Origin: Streptococcus oralis ATCC 35037
GTDB taxonomy: Bacteria; Bacillota; Bacilli; Lactobacillales; Streptococcaceae
Assembly: GCF_900637025.1 (NCBI RefSeq)
Contig: NZ_LR134336.1
Location: forward strand, 202,001-266,000
Direction of reading: 5' to 3'
DNA: 64,000 bases
This document shows, one piece after another, positions 34,788 to 44,553 of this stretch; position 1 is the stretch's first letter, and each line of letters starts with the position of its first letter. The notes under the pieces were generated by a model. It ran no database searches. It was not told the DNA's origin and was given only the letters and a program-made list of their open reading frames with translations. A program made the position numbers and the translations under genes.

Positions 34788-36767
34788 ATGAAAAAAAGTA
34801 GAGTATTTGTCGCAGCAGGAATTGCCCTATTAGCAACTGGCGTTTTAGCTGCTTGCGGTTCTTCAAAATCATCTGATTCAACAGCGCCAAAAAATTATGG
34901 TTATGTTTATACAGCTGATCCAGAAACGTTGGATTACCTCATTTCAGGGAAACAAAGTACTAAGGTTGCCACTTCAAATGGTATCGATGGTCTTTTCACA
35001 AACGATAAGTATGGGAACCTAGTTCCTGCAGTTGCAGAAGACTGGTCCGTTTCAAAAGATGGTTTGACTTATACTTACAAGATTCGTAAAGGAGTCAAAT
35101 GGATGACATCTGACGGAGAAGAGTACGCAGAAGTTACTGCCAAAGACTTTGTAAATGGTTTGAAACACGCAGCTGATAACAAGTCAGAAGCTCTTTACCT
35201 AGCAGAAAATTCTGTTAAAGGTTTGTCTGATTATTTATCAGGCAATTCAAAAGATTTTTCTTCAGTAGGTGTAAAGGCAGTTGATGATTATACTCTTGAG
35301 TATACTTTGAACCAACCAGAACCATACTGGAACTCTAAGATGGCTTATTCAATCTTCTGGCCATTGAACGAAGATTTTGAAAAATCAAAAGGAGCTGACT
35401 TTGCTAAAGCAACAGACCCTACATCCTTGCTTTACAATGGTCCATTCTTGCTGAAAGGGTTGACTGCTAAGTCTTCTATCGAGTTCGCTAAAAATGAAAA
35501 CTACTGGGACAAAGACAATGTTCATCTCGATAAAGTTACTCTTGCTTTCTATGATGGATCAGACCAAGAGTCGCTTGAGCGTAACTTTACAAGCGGAGCT
35601 TATAGCTATGCCCGTCTCTTCCCTACAAGTTCAAACTACTCTAAGGTAGCAGAAAGCTACAAGGAAAATATCTACTACAATCCATCAGGACCTGGTATTG
35701 GTGGTTTGGGTGTGAATATTGACCGTCAAGGATACAAATACACTTCTAAGACAACTGACGAGGAGAAGACTTCTACTAAGAAAGCCCTTCTTAACAAAGA
35801 TTTCCGTCAGGCTTTGAACTTTGCCTTTGACCGTACGTCTTACTCAGCACAAATTAATGGTAAAGAAGGCGCTCCTCTTGCAGTTCGTAACCTCTTTGTG
35901 AAACCTACCTTTGTCTCAGCAGGCGAAAAAACTTTCGGTGACTTGGTAACTGAAAAGATGGCTGCTTATGGTGATGAATGGAAGAACGTAAACTTTGCGG
36001 ATGGTCAAGATGGACTCTTCAACGCCGATAAAGCTAAAGCAGAATTTGCCAAAGCTAAAACTGCATTGGAAGCAGAAGGTGTGAAATTCCCTATCCACTT
36101 GGATATCCCAGTAGACCAAACTTCTAAAGCCTATATTGCACGTATCCAATCCTTCAAACAATCTGTTGAAACAGTACTTGGTGAAGGCAACGTAGTCATT
36201 GATATCCAACAAATTTCTAAAGATGAGTTGAACAACATCACTTACTACGCAGCTAGCGCAGCAGCAGAAGATTGGGATCTTTCAGGTGCTGTTGGATGGA
36301 ACCCTGACTATGAAGATCCATCAACTTACCTTGATATCTTGAAGACAACGAATGCTGAACAAACAAAAACATACATGGGTTACGAAGGTGCAGATAATGC
36401 TGCAGCGGCTCAAGTTGGTTTGAAAGAATACGATAAGCTAGTTGATGAAGCTGCTAAGGAAACCAACGACTTGAATGTTCGTTATGAAAAATATGCGGCT
36501 GCCCAAGCTTGGTTGACAGATAGCTCACTCTTCTTGCCAGCTATGTCATCAAGTGGTGCTGCACCAATCATTTCTCGTGTTGTACCATTCACAGCATCTT
36601 ACAGTCAATCTGGAGATAAGGGATCAGACGTATACTTCAAGTATATTCAGTTACAAGATAAGGTTGTAACAAAAGCTGACTATGAACAAGCTCGTGAAAA
36701 ATGGCTCAAAGAGAAAAAAGAATCAAACGAAAAAGTTCAAAAAGAATTGGCTAACCACGTTAAATAA
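34788..36767 (+). CDS. amiA: Oligopeptide-binding lipoprotein AmiA
   Basis: AmiA is the substrate-binding protein of the Ami oligopeptide importer (SBP family 5). The 659-residue lipoprotein has lipobox VLAAC (Cys23). The core motifs PETLDYLISGK, NGIDGLFTNDKYGNLVPAVAEDWSVS-type region and WDLSGAVGWNPDYEDPSTYLD match the AmiA/AliA/AliB group. It heads amiACDEF, with a CodY-type box at the promoter and a hairpin between amiA and amiC that should keep AmiA in excess. The two ali-type genes at 56.2 and 58.3 kb are paralogues. Confidence 0.95.
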   Translation: MKKSRVFVAAGIALLATGVLAACGSSKSSDSTAPKNYGYVYTADPETLDYLISGKQSTKVATSNGIDGLFTNDKYGNLVPAVAEDWSVSKDGLTYTYKIRKGVKWMTSDGEEYAEVTAKDFVNGLKHAADNKSEALYLAENSVKGLSDYLSGNSKDFSSVGVKAVDDYTLEYTLNQPEPYWNSKMAYSIFWPLNEDFEKSKGADFAKATDPTSLLYNGPFLLKGLTAKSSIEFAKNENYWDKDNVHLDKVTLAFYDGSDQESLERNFTSGAYSYARLFPTSSNYSKVAESYKENIYYNPSGPGIGGLGVNIDRQGYKYTSKTTDEEKTSTKKALLNKDFRQALNFAFDRTSYSAQINGKEGAPLAVRNLFVKPTFVSAGEKTFGDLVTEKMAAYGDEWKNVNFADGQDGLFNADKAKAEFAKAKTALEAEGVKFPIHLDIPVDQTSKAYIARIQSFKQSVETVLGEGNVVIDIQQISKDELNNITYYAASAAAEDWDLSGAVGWNPDYEDPSTYLDILKTTNAEQTKTYMGYEGADNAAAAQVGLKEYDKLVDEAAKETNDLNVRYEKYAAAQAWLTDSSLFLPAMSSSGAAPIISRVVPFTASYSQSGDKGSDVYFKYIQLQDKVVTKADYEQAREKWLKEKKESNEKVQKELANHVK

Positions 36768-36776
36768 ATAACTCTC

Positions 36777-36815
36777 AAGAGAACTTTCTCTCCATGAGGA
36801 GAAGGTTCTTTTGGG
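36777..36815 (+). terminator. Partial terminator between amiA and amiC
   Basis: GAACTTTCTC and GAGAAGGTTC pair (one T-G) and TTTT follows. amiC has no promoter of its own, so readthrough must occur. The element likely sets the amiA to amiC ratio. Confidence 0.75.
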
Positions 36816-36833
36816 ATTTTAAAAGGAAACGAT

Positions 36834-38330
36834 ATGAAGAAATATATTTTTATGCGTGTATTGCGTTCATTGTTGTCTATTTTCTTGGTGACAACATTGA
36901 CCTACACAATTATCTATACGATGGTTCCTCGAAAATTGATTTTCAAGCAGGATACCAACTATAACAAGATTGCAACGACGCCGGACAAGCGGGATAATTA
37001 TGAAAATACCGTTTATGAGCGGATGGGCTATATCGAGTACTACGATACCAAGGAGTTGCAAGAAAAAGCTAGCACGATAGACTCATCTGTAACAGTAGAT
37101 GCCAATGATACCAACAAGGCAATCTACGAAAAATACATCAACCAACTAGGAAATGGTTGGACGCTAGGTGTATTCTCAGAAAGTGGTCAATTCTATGCTA
37201 CGCGTGAAATTCCGATTTTTGAACGTGTTTTCAAATTCTATGCCAACTTGATTGATATTGATCATACAAACAAGATTCAAGACCCTGAAAATCCAAACTT
37301 GCAACGCTATCTTCGTTTTGAAAATGACCCTGCTATCGGTTGGTCATTGGTTGGTTCAGGTACAAAACATAAGTATCTTTTGTATTTCAACAACCAATTC
37401 CCATTTGTACACCAAAACTTTGTAAACGTTAACTTAGGTGATTCTTACCCAACTTATGCAAACACACCAGTGCTTCAAGTTATCACCCAAGGTCAGGGAC
37501 AAACTAAGACATCAGAAGTTCAATTCCCTACAGGTAAAAAGACTTCATCTGTAGATATCTACTCTCGTACCTACAAATCACCAAGTCAAGCAGACGCACG
37601 TGAGGTGGCAAACTATGGTAAGGACGATCCTTACACGGCTACAGAAAGCAATTACCAATATCCATCTATGATTGCAAGTTCAGCTGTTGCTGGTTTGATT
37701 GGTTTGATTATCTCGTATGCTATCGCTATTCCACTTGGATCTGCTATGGCTCGCCACAAGAATACTTGGATTGACAGCTTCTCGACAGGTGCTCTGACCT
37801 TCTTGCTTGCCCTTCCAACGATTGCCTTGGTATATATTGTGCGCTTGATTGGATCATCTATCGGTCTGCCAGACTCATTCCCTATCTTGGGGGCTGGAGA
37901 TTGGCGTTCTTATGTCCTGCCAGCAGTTATTTTAGGTCTATTGGGTGCTCCAAGTACGGCTATCTGGATTCGTCGTTACATGATCGACTTGCAATCTCAA
38001 GACTTCGTACGTTTTGCTCGCGCCAAAGGTTTGTCTGAAAAAGAAATTTCAAATAAACACATCTTTAAAAATGCCATGGTTCCTTTGGTTTCAGGTATTC
38101 CTGGTGCCGTAATCGGAGTTATTGGTGGTGCAACATTGACAGAAACAGTCTTCGCCTTCCCAGGTATGGGTAAAATGTTGATTGACTCTGTTAAGGCATC
38201 CAACAACTCAATGGTAGTTGGTCTCGTCTTCATCTTCACATGTATTTCTATCTTCTCACTCTTTGTAGGAGATATCTGGATGACTATGCTTGATCCACGT
38301 ATTAAATTGACAGAGAAAGGAGGCAAATAA
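36834..38330 (+). CDS. amiC: Oligopeptide ABC transporter permease AmiC
   Basis: A 498-residue permease of the DppB/OppB type. One N-terminal membrane segment is followed by a ~240-residue extracellular domain (residues ~30-275), a hallmark of streptococcal AmiC compared with the ~310-residue OppB. Five further segments follow, with the EAA-type loop ([21 protein letters not shown]) that contacts the ATPases. AAAGGAAACGAT precedes the start. Its stop shares one base with the amiD start (TAATG). Confidence 0.95.
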   Translation: MKKYIFMRVLRSLLSIFLVTTLTYTIIYTMVPRKLIFKQDTNYNKIATTPDKRDNYENTVYERMGYIEYYDTKELQEKASTIDSSVTVDANDTNKAIYEKYINQLGNGWTLGVFSESGQFYATREIPIFERVFKFYANLIDIDHTNKIQDPENPNLQRYLRFENDPAIGWSLVGSGTKHKYLLYFNNQFPFVHQNFVNVNLGDSYPTYANTPVLQVITQGQGQTKTSEVQFPTGKKTSSVDIYSRTYKSPSQADAREVANYGKDDPYTATESNYQYPSMIASSAVAGLIGLIISYAIAIPLGSAMARHKNTWIDSFSTGALTFLLALPTIALVYIVRLIGSSIGLPDSFPILGAGDWRSYVLPAVILGLLGAPSTAIWIRRYMIDLQSQDFVRFARAKGLSEKEISNKHIFKNAMVPLVSGIPGAVIGVIGGATLTETVFAFPGMGKMLIDSVKASNNSMVVGLVFIFTCISIFSLFVGDIWMTMLDPRIKLTEKGGK

Positions 38331-39256
38331 TGTCAACAATCGGAAAAGAAAAATTTCAGTTCGTAAAACGTGACGATTTTGCCTCTGAAACAATTGATGC
38401 TCCTGCCTATTCATACTGGGGTTCTGTATTTAGACAATTTCTAAAGAAAAAATCAACAGTCATTATGTTGGGGATTTTGGTTGCCATTATCTTGATGAGC
38501 TTTATTTACCCAATGTTCTCAGATTTTGACTTCAACGATGTAAGTAAGGTCAATGACTTTAGTGCTCGTTTTATCAAGCCCAATGCTGAACATTGGTTTG
38601 GTACAGATAGCAATGGTAAATCCTTGTTTGACGGGGTTTGGTTTGGTGCGCGTAACTCTATCCTCATCTCTGTAATTGCAACTTTTATCAACCTTGTGAT
38701 CGGGGTTATTGTTGGTGGAATCTGGGGAATTTCAAAATCTGTAGACCGTGTCATGATGGAAGTTTATAACATTATTTCAAACATTCCATCTCTCTTGATT
38801 GTCATTGTCTTGACTTACTCAATTGGTGCTGGTTTCTGGAATTTGATTTTTGCCATGAGTGTGACAACTTGGATTGGGATTGCTTATATGATTCGTATCC
38901 AAATCATGCGTTACCGTGACTTGGAATACAACCTTGCTTCCCAAACACTTGGAACACCAACCTTTAAAATCATTGTTAAAAACATCATGCCGCAATTGGT
39001 ATCTGTTATTGTTTCTACAATGACCTTGATGTTGCCAAGCTTCATCTCTTATGAAGCCTTCCTTTCCTTCTTTGGATTGGGATTGCCTGTAACAGTGCCA
39101 AGTTTGGGACGTTTGATCTCAGATTACTCACAAAACGTTACGACCAACGCTTACTTGTTCTGGATTCCATTGACAACCTTGATTTTGGTATCTCTATCTC
39201 TTTTCGTTGTTGGTCAAAACCTAGCGGATGCTAGTGATCCACGTACACATAGATAG
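38330..39256 (+). CDS. amiD: Oligopeptide ABC transporter permease AmiD
   Basis: A 308-residue permease of the DppC/OppC type with about six membrane segments, pairing with AmiC. The cytoplasmic loop with [21 protein letters not shown] is the ATPase-contact region. The ribosome-binding site (AAAGGAGG) lies inside the end of amiC, and the genes overlap by one base, so translation is coupled. Confidence 0.95.
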   Translation: MSTIGKEKFQFVKRDDFASETIDAPAYSYWGSVFRQFLKKKSTVIMLGILVAIILMSFIYPMFSDFDFNDVSKVNDFSARFIKPNAEHWFGTDSNGKSLFDGVWFGARNSILISVIATFINLVIGVIVGGIWGISKSVDRVMMEVYNIISNIPSLLIVIVLTYSIGAGFWNLIFAMSVTTWIGIAYMIRIQIMRYRDLEYNLASQTLGTPTFKIIVKNIMPQLVSVIVSTMTLMLPSFISYEAFLSFFGLGLPVTVPSLGRLISDYSQNVTTNAYLFWIPLTTLILVSLSLFVVGQNLADASDPRTHR

Positions 39257-39264
39257 GAGTAGAC

Positions 39265-40332
39265 ATGACAAAAGAAAGTAATGTAATTTTGACTGCTCGT
39301 GATATTGTCGTGGAATTTGACGTTCGTGACAAAGTTCTGACGGCTATCCGAGGAGTTTCTCTAGACTTGATTGAAGGAGAAGTTCTTGCCTTGGTAGGTG
39401 AGTCCGGTTCTGGTAAATCTGTTTTAACAAAAACCTTTACAGGGATGTTAGAAGACAATGGACGTATTGCCCAAGGAAGCATCGACTATCGTGGACAAGA
39501 CTTGACTGCTCTTACTTCTAACAAGGAATGGGAGAAGATTCGTGGTGCTAAAATTGCGACCATCTTCCAAGACCCTATGACAAGTTTGGATCCAATCAAT
39601 ACAATCGGTAGCCAAATCACTGAAGTGATCATTAAACACCAAGGGAAAACAGCTAAGGAAGCCAAAGAGATGGCAATCGACTATATGAACAAGGTCGGAA
39701 TCCCAGATGCTGAAAAACGTTTTGAAGAGTATCCTTTCCAATATTCTGGAGGGATGCGCCAACGTATCGTTATTGCGATTGCCCTTGCCTGTCGTCCAGA
39801 TATCTTGATCTGTGACGAGCCAACAACGGCCCTTGATGTAACCATTCAAGCGCAAATCATTGATTTGCTTAAAACCTTGCAAAATGAGTACCACTTTACC
39901 ATTATCTTTATCACCCATGACCTTGGTGTGGTAGCAAGTATTGCCGATAAGGTAGCGGTTATGTATGCTGGGGAAATTGTAGAATACGGTACTGTTGAGG
40001 AAGTCTTCTACGATCCACGTCATCCATACACTTGGAGTCTCTTGTCTAGCTTGCCACAGCTTGCTGATGATAAAGGGGAATTGTACTCTATCCCAGGAAC
40101 ACCACCGTCTCTTTATACTGAGTTGAAAGGTGATGCCTTTGCCCTTCGTTCAGATTATGCGATGCAAATTGATTTTGAAGAGAAAGCACCTAAGTTTTCA
40201 GTCACTGATACTCACTGGGCTAAGACTTGGTTGCTTCATGAGAATGCTCCTAAAGTTGAAAAACCTGGAGTCATTGCAGATTTGCATGACAAGATTCGTG
40301 ATAAAATGGGCTTTGCTCATCTAGAAGACTAG
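39265..40332 (+). CDS. amiE: Oligopeptide ABC transporter ATPase AmiE
   Basis: A 355-residue ATPase of the OppD/DppD type: Walker A GESGSGKS, signature YSGGMRQR and Walker [13 protein letters not shown]. The C-terminal oligopeptide-transporter extension ([14 protein letters not shown]) is present but lacks the cysteines that bind an iron-sulfur cluster in some homologues. It works as a heterodimer with AmiF on the AmiCD permease. GGAGTAG precedes the start, eight bases behind amiD. Confidence 0.96.
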   Translation: MTKESNVILTARDIVVEFDVRDKVLTAIRGVSLDLIEGEVLALVGESGSGKSVLTKTFTGMLEDNGRIAQGSIDYRGQDLTALTSNKEWEKIRGAKIATIFQDPMTSLDPINTIGSQITEVIIKHQGKTAKEAKEMAIDYMNKVGIPDAEKRFEEYPFQYSGGMRQRIVIAIALACRPDILICDEPTTALDVTIQAQIIDLLKTLQNEYHFTIIFITHDLGVVASIADKVAVMYAGEIVEYGTVEEVFYDPRHPYTWSLLSSLPQLADDKGELYSIPGTPPSLYTELKGDAFALRSDYAMQIDFEEKAPKFSVTDTHWAKTWLLHENAPKVEKPGVIADLHDKIRDKMGFAHLED

Positions 40333-40342
40333 GAGGAAGGAA

Positions 40343-41272
40343 ATGTCTGAAAAATTAGTAGAAATTAAAGATTTAGAAATTTCCTTCGGTGAAGGAAGTA
40401 AGAAGTTTGTCGCGGTTAAAAACGCCAACTTCTTTATCAACAAGGGAGAAACATTCTCTCTTGTAGGTGAGTCTGGTAGTGGGAAAACAACGATTGGTCG
40501 TGCCATTATTGGTTTAAATAATACTAGTAAAGGTGAGATCATCTTTGATGGTCATAAGATTAATGGGAAAAAATCTCATAAAGAATCATCAGACTTGATT
40601 CGTCGTATCCAGATGATTTTCCAGGACCCTGCAGCGAGCTTGAATGAGCGTGCAACAGTTGACTATATCATCTCTGAAGGTCTTTACAACTATCACTTGT
40701 TTAAAGACGAAGAAGATCGAAAAGAAAAAGTTCAAAAGATGATTCATGAAGTTGGACTTTTGAAAGAACACTTGACCCGTTATCCACACGAGTTTTCTGG
40801 TGGTCAACGCCAGCGTATCGGGATTGCCCGTGCCCTTGTGATGGAACCTGATTTCGTTATTGCGGATGAGCCAATTTCAGCCTTGGACGTATCAGTGCGT
40901 GCGCAAGTCTTGAACTTGCTCAAGAAGTTCCAAAAAGAGTTGGGCTTGACCTATCTCTTTATCGCGCATGACTTGTCAGTTGTTCGCTTTATCTCAGATC
41001 GTATCGCGGTTATCTATAAGGGAGTTATCGTCGAAGTGGCGGAGACAGAGGAGTTGTTTAACAATCCCGTCCACCCATACACTCAAGCACTTCTATCTGC
41101 TGTACCGATTCCAGATCCAATCTTGGAACGCAAGAAGGTCTTGAAAGTTTACGATCCTGACCAACATGACTATGAGACAGATAAGCCATCTATGGTAGAA
41201 ATTCGTCCAGGTCACTATGTTTGGGCTAACCAAGCAGAACTTGCTCGTTACAAGAAAGTTCTTAAAGATTAA
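40343..41272 (+). CDS. amiF: Oligopeptide ABC transporter ATPase AmiF
   Basis: A 309-residue ATPase of the OppF/DppF type: Walker A GESGSGKT, signature FSGGQRQR, Walker [14 protein letters not shown] and the C-terminal family extension ([15 protein letters not shown]). It is the last gene of the ami operon, and a terminator follows directly. The Ami system imports peptides of several residues and in streptococci also brings in Rgg-type signalling peptides (family knowledge). Confidence 0.96.
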   Translation: MSEKLVEIKDLEISFGEGSKKFVAVKNANFFINKGETFSLVGESGSGKTTIGRAIIGLNNTSKGEIIFDGHKINGKKSHKESSDLIRRIQMIFQDPAASLNERATVDYIISEGLYNYHLFKDEEDRKEKVQKMIHEVGLLKEHLTRYPHEFSGGQRQRIGIARALVMEPDFVIADEPISALDVSVRAQVLNLLKKFQKELGLTYLFIAHDLSVVRFISDRIAVIYKGVIVEVAETEELFNNPVHPYTQALLSAVPIPDPILERKKVLKVYDPDQHDYETDKPSMVEIRPGHYVWANQAELARYKKVLKD

Positions 41273-41281
41273 ACAAATTAG

Positions 41282-41309
41282 GAGAGGACCGAAAGGTCTT
41301 CTCATTTTT
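41282..41309 (+). terminator. ami operon terminator
   Basis: GAGAGGACC and GGTCTTCTC pair around GAAA, followed by ATTTTT. Confidence 0.88.
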
Positions 41310-41315
41310 AATAGA

Positions 41316-41352
41316 AAAATTCCCCTTCTACTAGCTTGTAAAAGGGGGATTG
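41316..41352 (-). terminator. trkH-cabP terminator
   Basis: On the minus strand ATCCCCCTT and AAGGGGAAT pair around a 12-base loop, followed by TTTT. It sits just behind the trkH stop. Confidence 0.7.
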
Positions 41353-41360
41353 TATTGTAA

Positions 41361-42800
41361 TTAACGTTTAGACCAGGTACGGTTCATAAAGAGCAGCAAA
41401 ATTGGGTATATCTCTAAGCGACCTGCAATCATTGCAAAGGAGAGGAGGATTTTAGAGATGGGACTAAAGATGGCAAAACTCGAGGTTGTGCCTAGAATAG
41501 GTCCGATATTGTTAAAACAGCTGAAGACCGCACTGGTCACGACTAGAAAATCATTACTATCAAGACTGACGATAAAGATGAGAGAGAGAATGATCATCAT
41601 ATAGATAGCAAAATATTTAAGAATTTTGTGCTGGGTATCCTTATCAATCACAGTTTTATTGACGTGTAGAGTCAAAACACGGTGAGGAGATAAAGTGGAC
41701 AAAATCTGATTTTTTGCGATTTTAGAGAGGATAAGTCCTCTGATCACCTTAAGACCACCTGCAGTTGAGCCAGCTGATCCACCGATTCCCATGAGGAAGA
41801 GGAGGATAAATTGGGAGAAGAGGGGCCAGTTGGTAATATCTCCGTAACCAAAACCTGTTGTTGTGATGATATTGGAAACTTGGAAGAAGGCCATTTCAAC
41901 ACTTTTAGAGACACCTTGGTAGAGGTGGAGCGTATTAAGCGTAATCAAGCCGGTAGAAACTAGGACAATGATGATATATGCTCGTAGTTCTTCATCTCCA
42001 AAGAAAGCCTTAACCCGACGGAGCATGAGGTAGTAGTAGAGATTGAAGTTAACTCCAAAAACCAGAACTCCGATACTAACTAGATAGGTGATGAGTGAGC
42101 TACCATAGTGGGCAATTCCGTCGTTATAGACGGTAAAGCCCCCAGTTCCTGCCGTTCCCATAGCGATGACAAAACTATCATAGAGAGGCATGCCTGCTAG
42201 GTAGTAGATAACCACAAAAAGGGAGAAGAGAGCCAGATAAAGCAGATAGAGGATCTGGGCAGTGTTCTTTAGTTTGGATACGACCTTACCAAAGACAGGA
42301 CCAGGGACCTCAGCCTTCATCACCTCCAAGTGACTATTCTTGGCATTGTCCATAATGGCAAGCGCAAAGACGAGTACCCCCATCCCTCCGATCAAGTGGG
42401 TGAAACTTCGCCAGAAGAGGAGGGAACGAGTGAGAACGGAAACATCGTTCAGGATAGTTGCTCCTGTAGTCGTAAATCCAGAGCTGATTTCAAAGAAGGC
42501 ATCAATGACGCTTGGGATTTGTCCTGAAAAGACAAAGGGGAGGCCACCAAAGAAAGACCATAGAATCCAACAGAGAGCAACAATTAAGACCCCTTCCTTG
42601 GCATAAATCCGCTGATTTTTCGGTTTCCGTAAAACGCCTAGACCACCGAGAAGGACTAAAATTCCAATCGTAGAAAAGAGAGCGATAAATACTTGACTGG
42701 ATTCTTGGTAATAGATCGCTACACTAACAGGAACTAAGAGAAGAACAGCCTCAATCAAGAGAAGTTTTGAGAGGAGGTAACGAATCATACTTTTATTCAT
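41361..42800 (-). CDS. trkH: TrkH/KtrB-family potassium channel subunit
   Basis: A 479-residue membrane protein built of repeated M1-P-M2 units with selectivity-type loops (SSGFTTTGATIL; GTAGTGGFTVYNDG; TTTGFGYGDITNWP; FSCFNNIGP). It forms the K+ pore and is controlled by the cytoplasmic RCK protein encoded just upstream. The ribosome-binding site GAGAGGTAA is formed by the end of cabP, three bases apart, so the genes are coupled. Pneumococcal TrkH needs CabP for K+ uptake. Confidence 0.95.
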   Translation of the reverse strand: MNKSMIRYLLSKLLLIEAVLLLVPVSVAIYYQESSQVFIALFSTIGILVLLGGLGVLRKPKNQRIYAKEGVLIVALCWILWSFFGGLPFVFSGQIPSVIDAFFEISSGFTTTGATILNDVSVLTRSLLFWRSFTHLIGGMGVLVFALAIMDNAKNSHLEVMKAEVPGPVFGKVVSKLKNTAQILYLLYLALFSLFVVIYYLAGMPLYDSFVIAMGTAGTGGFTVYNDGIAHYGSSLITYLVSIGVLVFGVNFNLYYYLMLRRVKAFFGDEELRAYIIIVLVSTGLITLNTLHLYQGVSKSVEMAFFQVSNIITTTGFGYGDITNWPLFSQFILLFLMGIGGSAGSTAGGLKVIRGLILSKIAKNQILSTLSPHRVLTLHVNKTVIDKDTQHKILKYFAIYMMIILSLIFIVSLDSNDFLVVTSAVFSCFNNIGPILGTTSSFAIFSPISKILLSFAMIAGRLEIYPILLLFMNRTWSKR

Positions 42801-42803
42801 TTT

Positions 42804-44153
42804 TTACCTCTCAATCAAATCATAAATTTTGGTGATATTTGGCAATAAGGTCGTCACGAGTAACTTGTCTCCCACCTCAAGCATATCCTCTCCAGTAGGG
42901 AAGATTGTTTTTCCTTTTCGGATAATGGCTGCAATGAGAACCCCTTTTTTCAATTTCAACTGTGATAGAGGTTTGGCAGTCATTTTATTAGCTTCCTTGA
43001 TTTGGAATTGGAGAGTTTCAATTTGACCATTTGCGAGATGGTGCATGGCTTGAAGATCTGAATACTGAGCGTTTACTCGACCACGGATAAAGTGCATAAT
43101 GGTATCCACTGCGATGCTTTTTGGTGTGATGATACTCGAAAAATCAGGCGCGTGGATAATCTCTAGAAGGCTTGTTCGGTTGACCTTGGTGATATTTTTA
43201 TGGACGCCAACACGGTCAAGAAACATAGAGGTGATGATATTTTCCTCATCAACCCCAGTCAAGGTTGCGACTGCATCATAGTGGGGAGCACTTTCTTCCA
43301 GCAAAATGTCTTTTGCAGTTCCATCTCCTTGGACAATATAGAGATTGGGAAACTTTTCACTGAAGAAACGAGCTCTTTCAGGATTGATCTCGATGACCTT
43401 GGTATCAATGCGACTGTCTTTTAAAATGCCGAGAAGATAATAAGCGATCTTTCCAGCTCCAACGATAAGCAAGCTTTTCACTGCACGAGATTTAAAATAG
43501 TTATGGAAAAGCATCATATCTACACGATTTCCCGTAACAAAAATCCTATCCTTGTCTTGGATAGTAACATCACCACTTGGGATCATAAGTTGATGATCTC
43601 TCTCCATAGCACAGACAATAATATTCCCAAATTTTTTACGGAAGTCTGAGATTGGCATTTGACAAAGACCGCTAGAATCCTTGACAACAAACTCCATGAG
43701 ACTGACCCGACCTCCAGCAAATCGTTCGACAGAGAGGGCATTAGGGAAATCAATGATATTTGAAATCGCACGCGCTGCTAGGAGTTCTGGGTTAACGATA
43801 AGTGAGAATCCAAGAATATTTTTCTCTTTAAAATAGGCATTGGAGTATTCAGGATTTCGTACCCGAACGATGGTTTCTTTAGCGCCCATTTTTTTAGCAA
43901 GTACCGCTGAAATCATATTCACTTCATCGTATTCGGTTAGAGCAATAAAGATATCACACTCTTGAACACCGGCTTGCTCCAAGATGGCAAAGTCAGCACC
44001 ATTTCCAAGGAGACCTATGATATCAAAGCGACTGACAATGTGATTGAGGACAGCCTCATCTTGTTCGATGAGGACAACGTCATGGTTTTCTGCAACCAGT
44101 GAACGACAGAGGGCGAAACCAACTTTCCCTCCACCAACAAGGACAATTTTCAT
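42804..44153 (-). CDS. cabP: TrkA-type K+ uptake regulator, c-di-AMP-binding CabP homologue
   Basis: A 449-residue cytoplasmic protein with two tandem RCK_N/RCK_C units: Rossmann loops KIVLVGGGKVGFALC at the N terminus and LLIVGAGKIAYYLLG near residue 228, each followed by a TrkA-C domain. It binds TrkH. Its position and architecture match pneumococcal CabP, which c-di-AMP binds to block potassium uptake. Binding by this protein is inferred. It starts the minus-strand cabP-trkH operon, with a TATGAT -10 at about 44183. Confidence 0.93.
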   Translation of the reverse strand: MKIVLVGGGKVGFALCRSLVAENHDVVLIEQDEAVLNHIVSRFDIIGLLGNGADFAILEQAGVQECDIFIALTEYDEVNMISAVLAKKMGAKETIVRVRNPEYSNAYFKEKNILGFSLIVNPELLAARAISNIIDFPNALSVERFAGGRVSLMEFVVKDSSGLCQMPISDFRKKFGNIIVCAMERDHQLMIPSGDVTIQDKDRIFVTGNRVDMMLFHNYFKSRAVKSLLIVGAGKIAYYLLGILKDSRIDTKVIEINPERARFFSEKFPNLYIVQGDGTAKDILLEESAPHYDAVATLTGVDEENIITSMFLDRVGVHKNITKVNRTSLLEIIHAPDFSSIITPKSIAVDTIMHFIRGRVNAQYSDLQAMHHLANGQIETLQFQIKEANKMTAKPLSQLKLKKGVLIAAIIRKGKTIFPTGEDMLEVGDKLLVTTLLPNITKIYDLIER

Positions 44154-44261
44154 ATAAAAACCTACTTTTTCATGATGTAACTATCATACCCTTTTTTAGC
44201 AAAAAATGCACTTGCTAAGGCGATTTTTAGGGGAAGAAAGGCCTTTTTCAAGTTTTTGAAG

Positions 44262-44384
44262 CTACATTTGTTTAACTTCTATAACGATGTCTCCGATTTG
44301 AAGTGATTTGGTTCTTTTACCATACCTTTTCAGAAAGGGAATGACCAAACATGAAAGTATCATCAAAAAAAGTAAAAAAATCAA
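44262..44384 (-). CDS. Candidate 40-residue membrane protein
   Basis: A short frame behind a TTG start reads as one hydrophobic segment (MIFLLFLMILSCLVIPFL), a basic stretch (KRYGKRTKSLQ) and IGDIVIEVKQM. The change from membrane helix to basic to amphipathic is protein-like, unlike the other frames here. No good ribosome-binding site is seen; an internal ATG (MILSCLVIP) is another possible start. It lies between cabP and the divergent RNA promoter. A short hypothetical gene is annotated at the equivalent place in some pneumococci, as far as I recall. Evidence is modest. Confidence 0.4.
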   Translation of the reverse strand: MIFLLFLMILSCLVIPFLKRYGKRTKSLQIGDIVIEVKQM

Positions 44385-44394
44385 GTCGTTTCTA

Positions 44395-44422
44395 TTGACA
44401 ATGATTCTGAAAGTGTTATACT
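44395..44422 (+). promoter_or_regulatory. Strong promoter of the RNA ahead of trmL
   Basis: TTGACA, 16 bases, TATACT. The -35 is perfect. Confidence 0.8.
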
Positions 44423-44428
44423 AAGGAA

Positions 44429-44530
44429 GTAGTTTCGCTGATTTACTTCAAACCTGTTGTGAGGTAAGTTAACGATGCCTTAACCACGCTGTTTGCTGAG
44501 CTTGACTCCGGGCAGTGTGGCTATTTTTTT
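44429..44530 (+). ncRNA. Structured ~100-base RNA ending in an intrinsic terminator, ahead of trmL
   Basis: The predicted transcript contains TTACTTC/GAGGTAA (44443-44449/44461-44467), GTTAA/TTAAC (44468-44472/44480-44484) and a strong terminator CCACGCTGTT/GGCAGTGTGG followed by T7. GGTAAG and CTTAACC could form an alternative stem that would disturb both the first and second helices. It may be an independent small RNA or an attenuator/riboswitch for trmL, whose ribosome-binding site lies 11 bases behind the T run. No family was recognised with certainty. The Lactobacillales asd RNA motif would be one model to test. Confidence 0.6.
44484..44530 (+). terminator. Intrinsic terminator within the trmL leader
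   Basis: Ten-pair stem CCACGCTGTT/GGCAGTGTGG with a 17-base loop and T7. Confidence 0.85.
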
Positions 44531-44553
44531 GCAATGATAAAAGGAAGCCAGTC

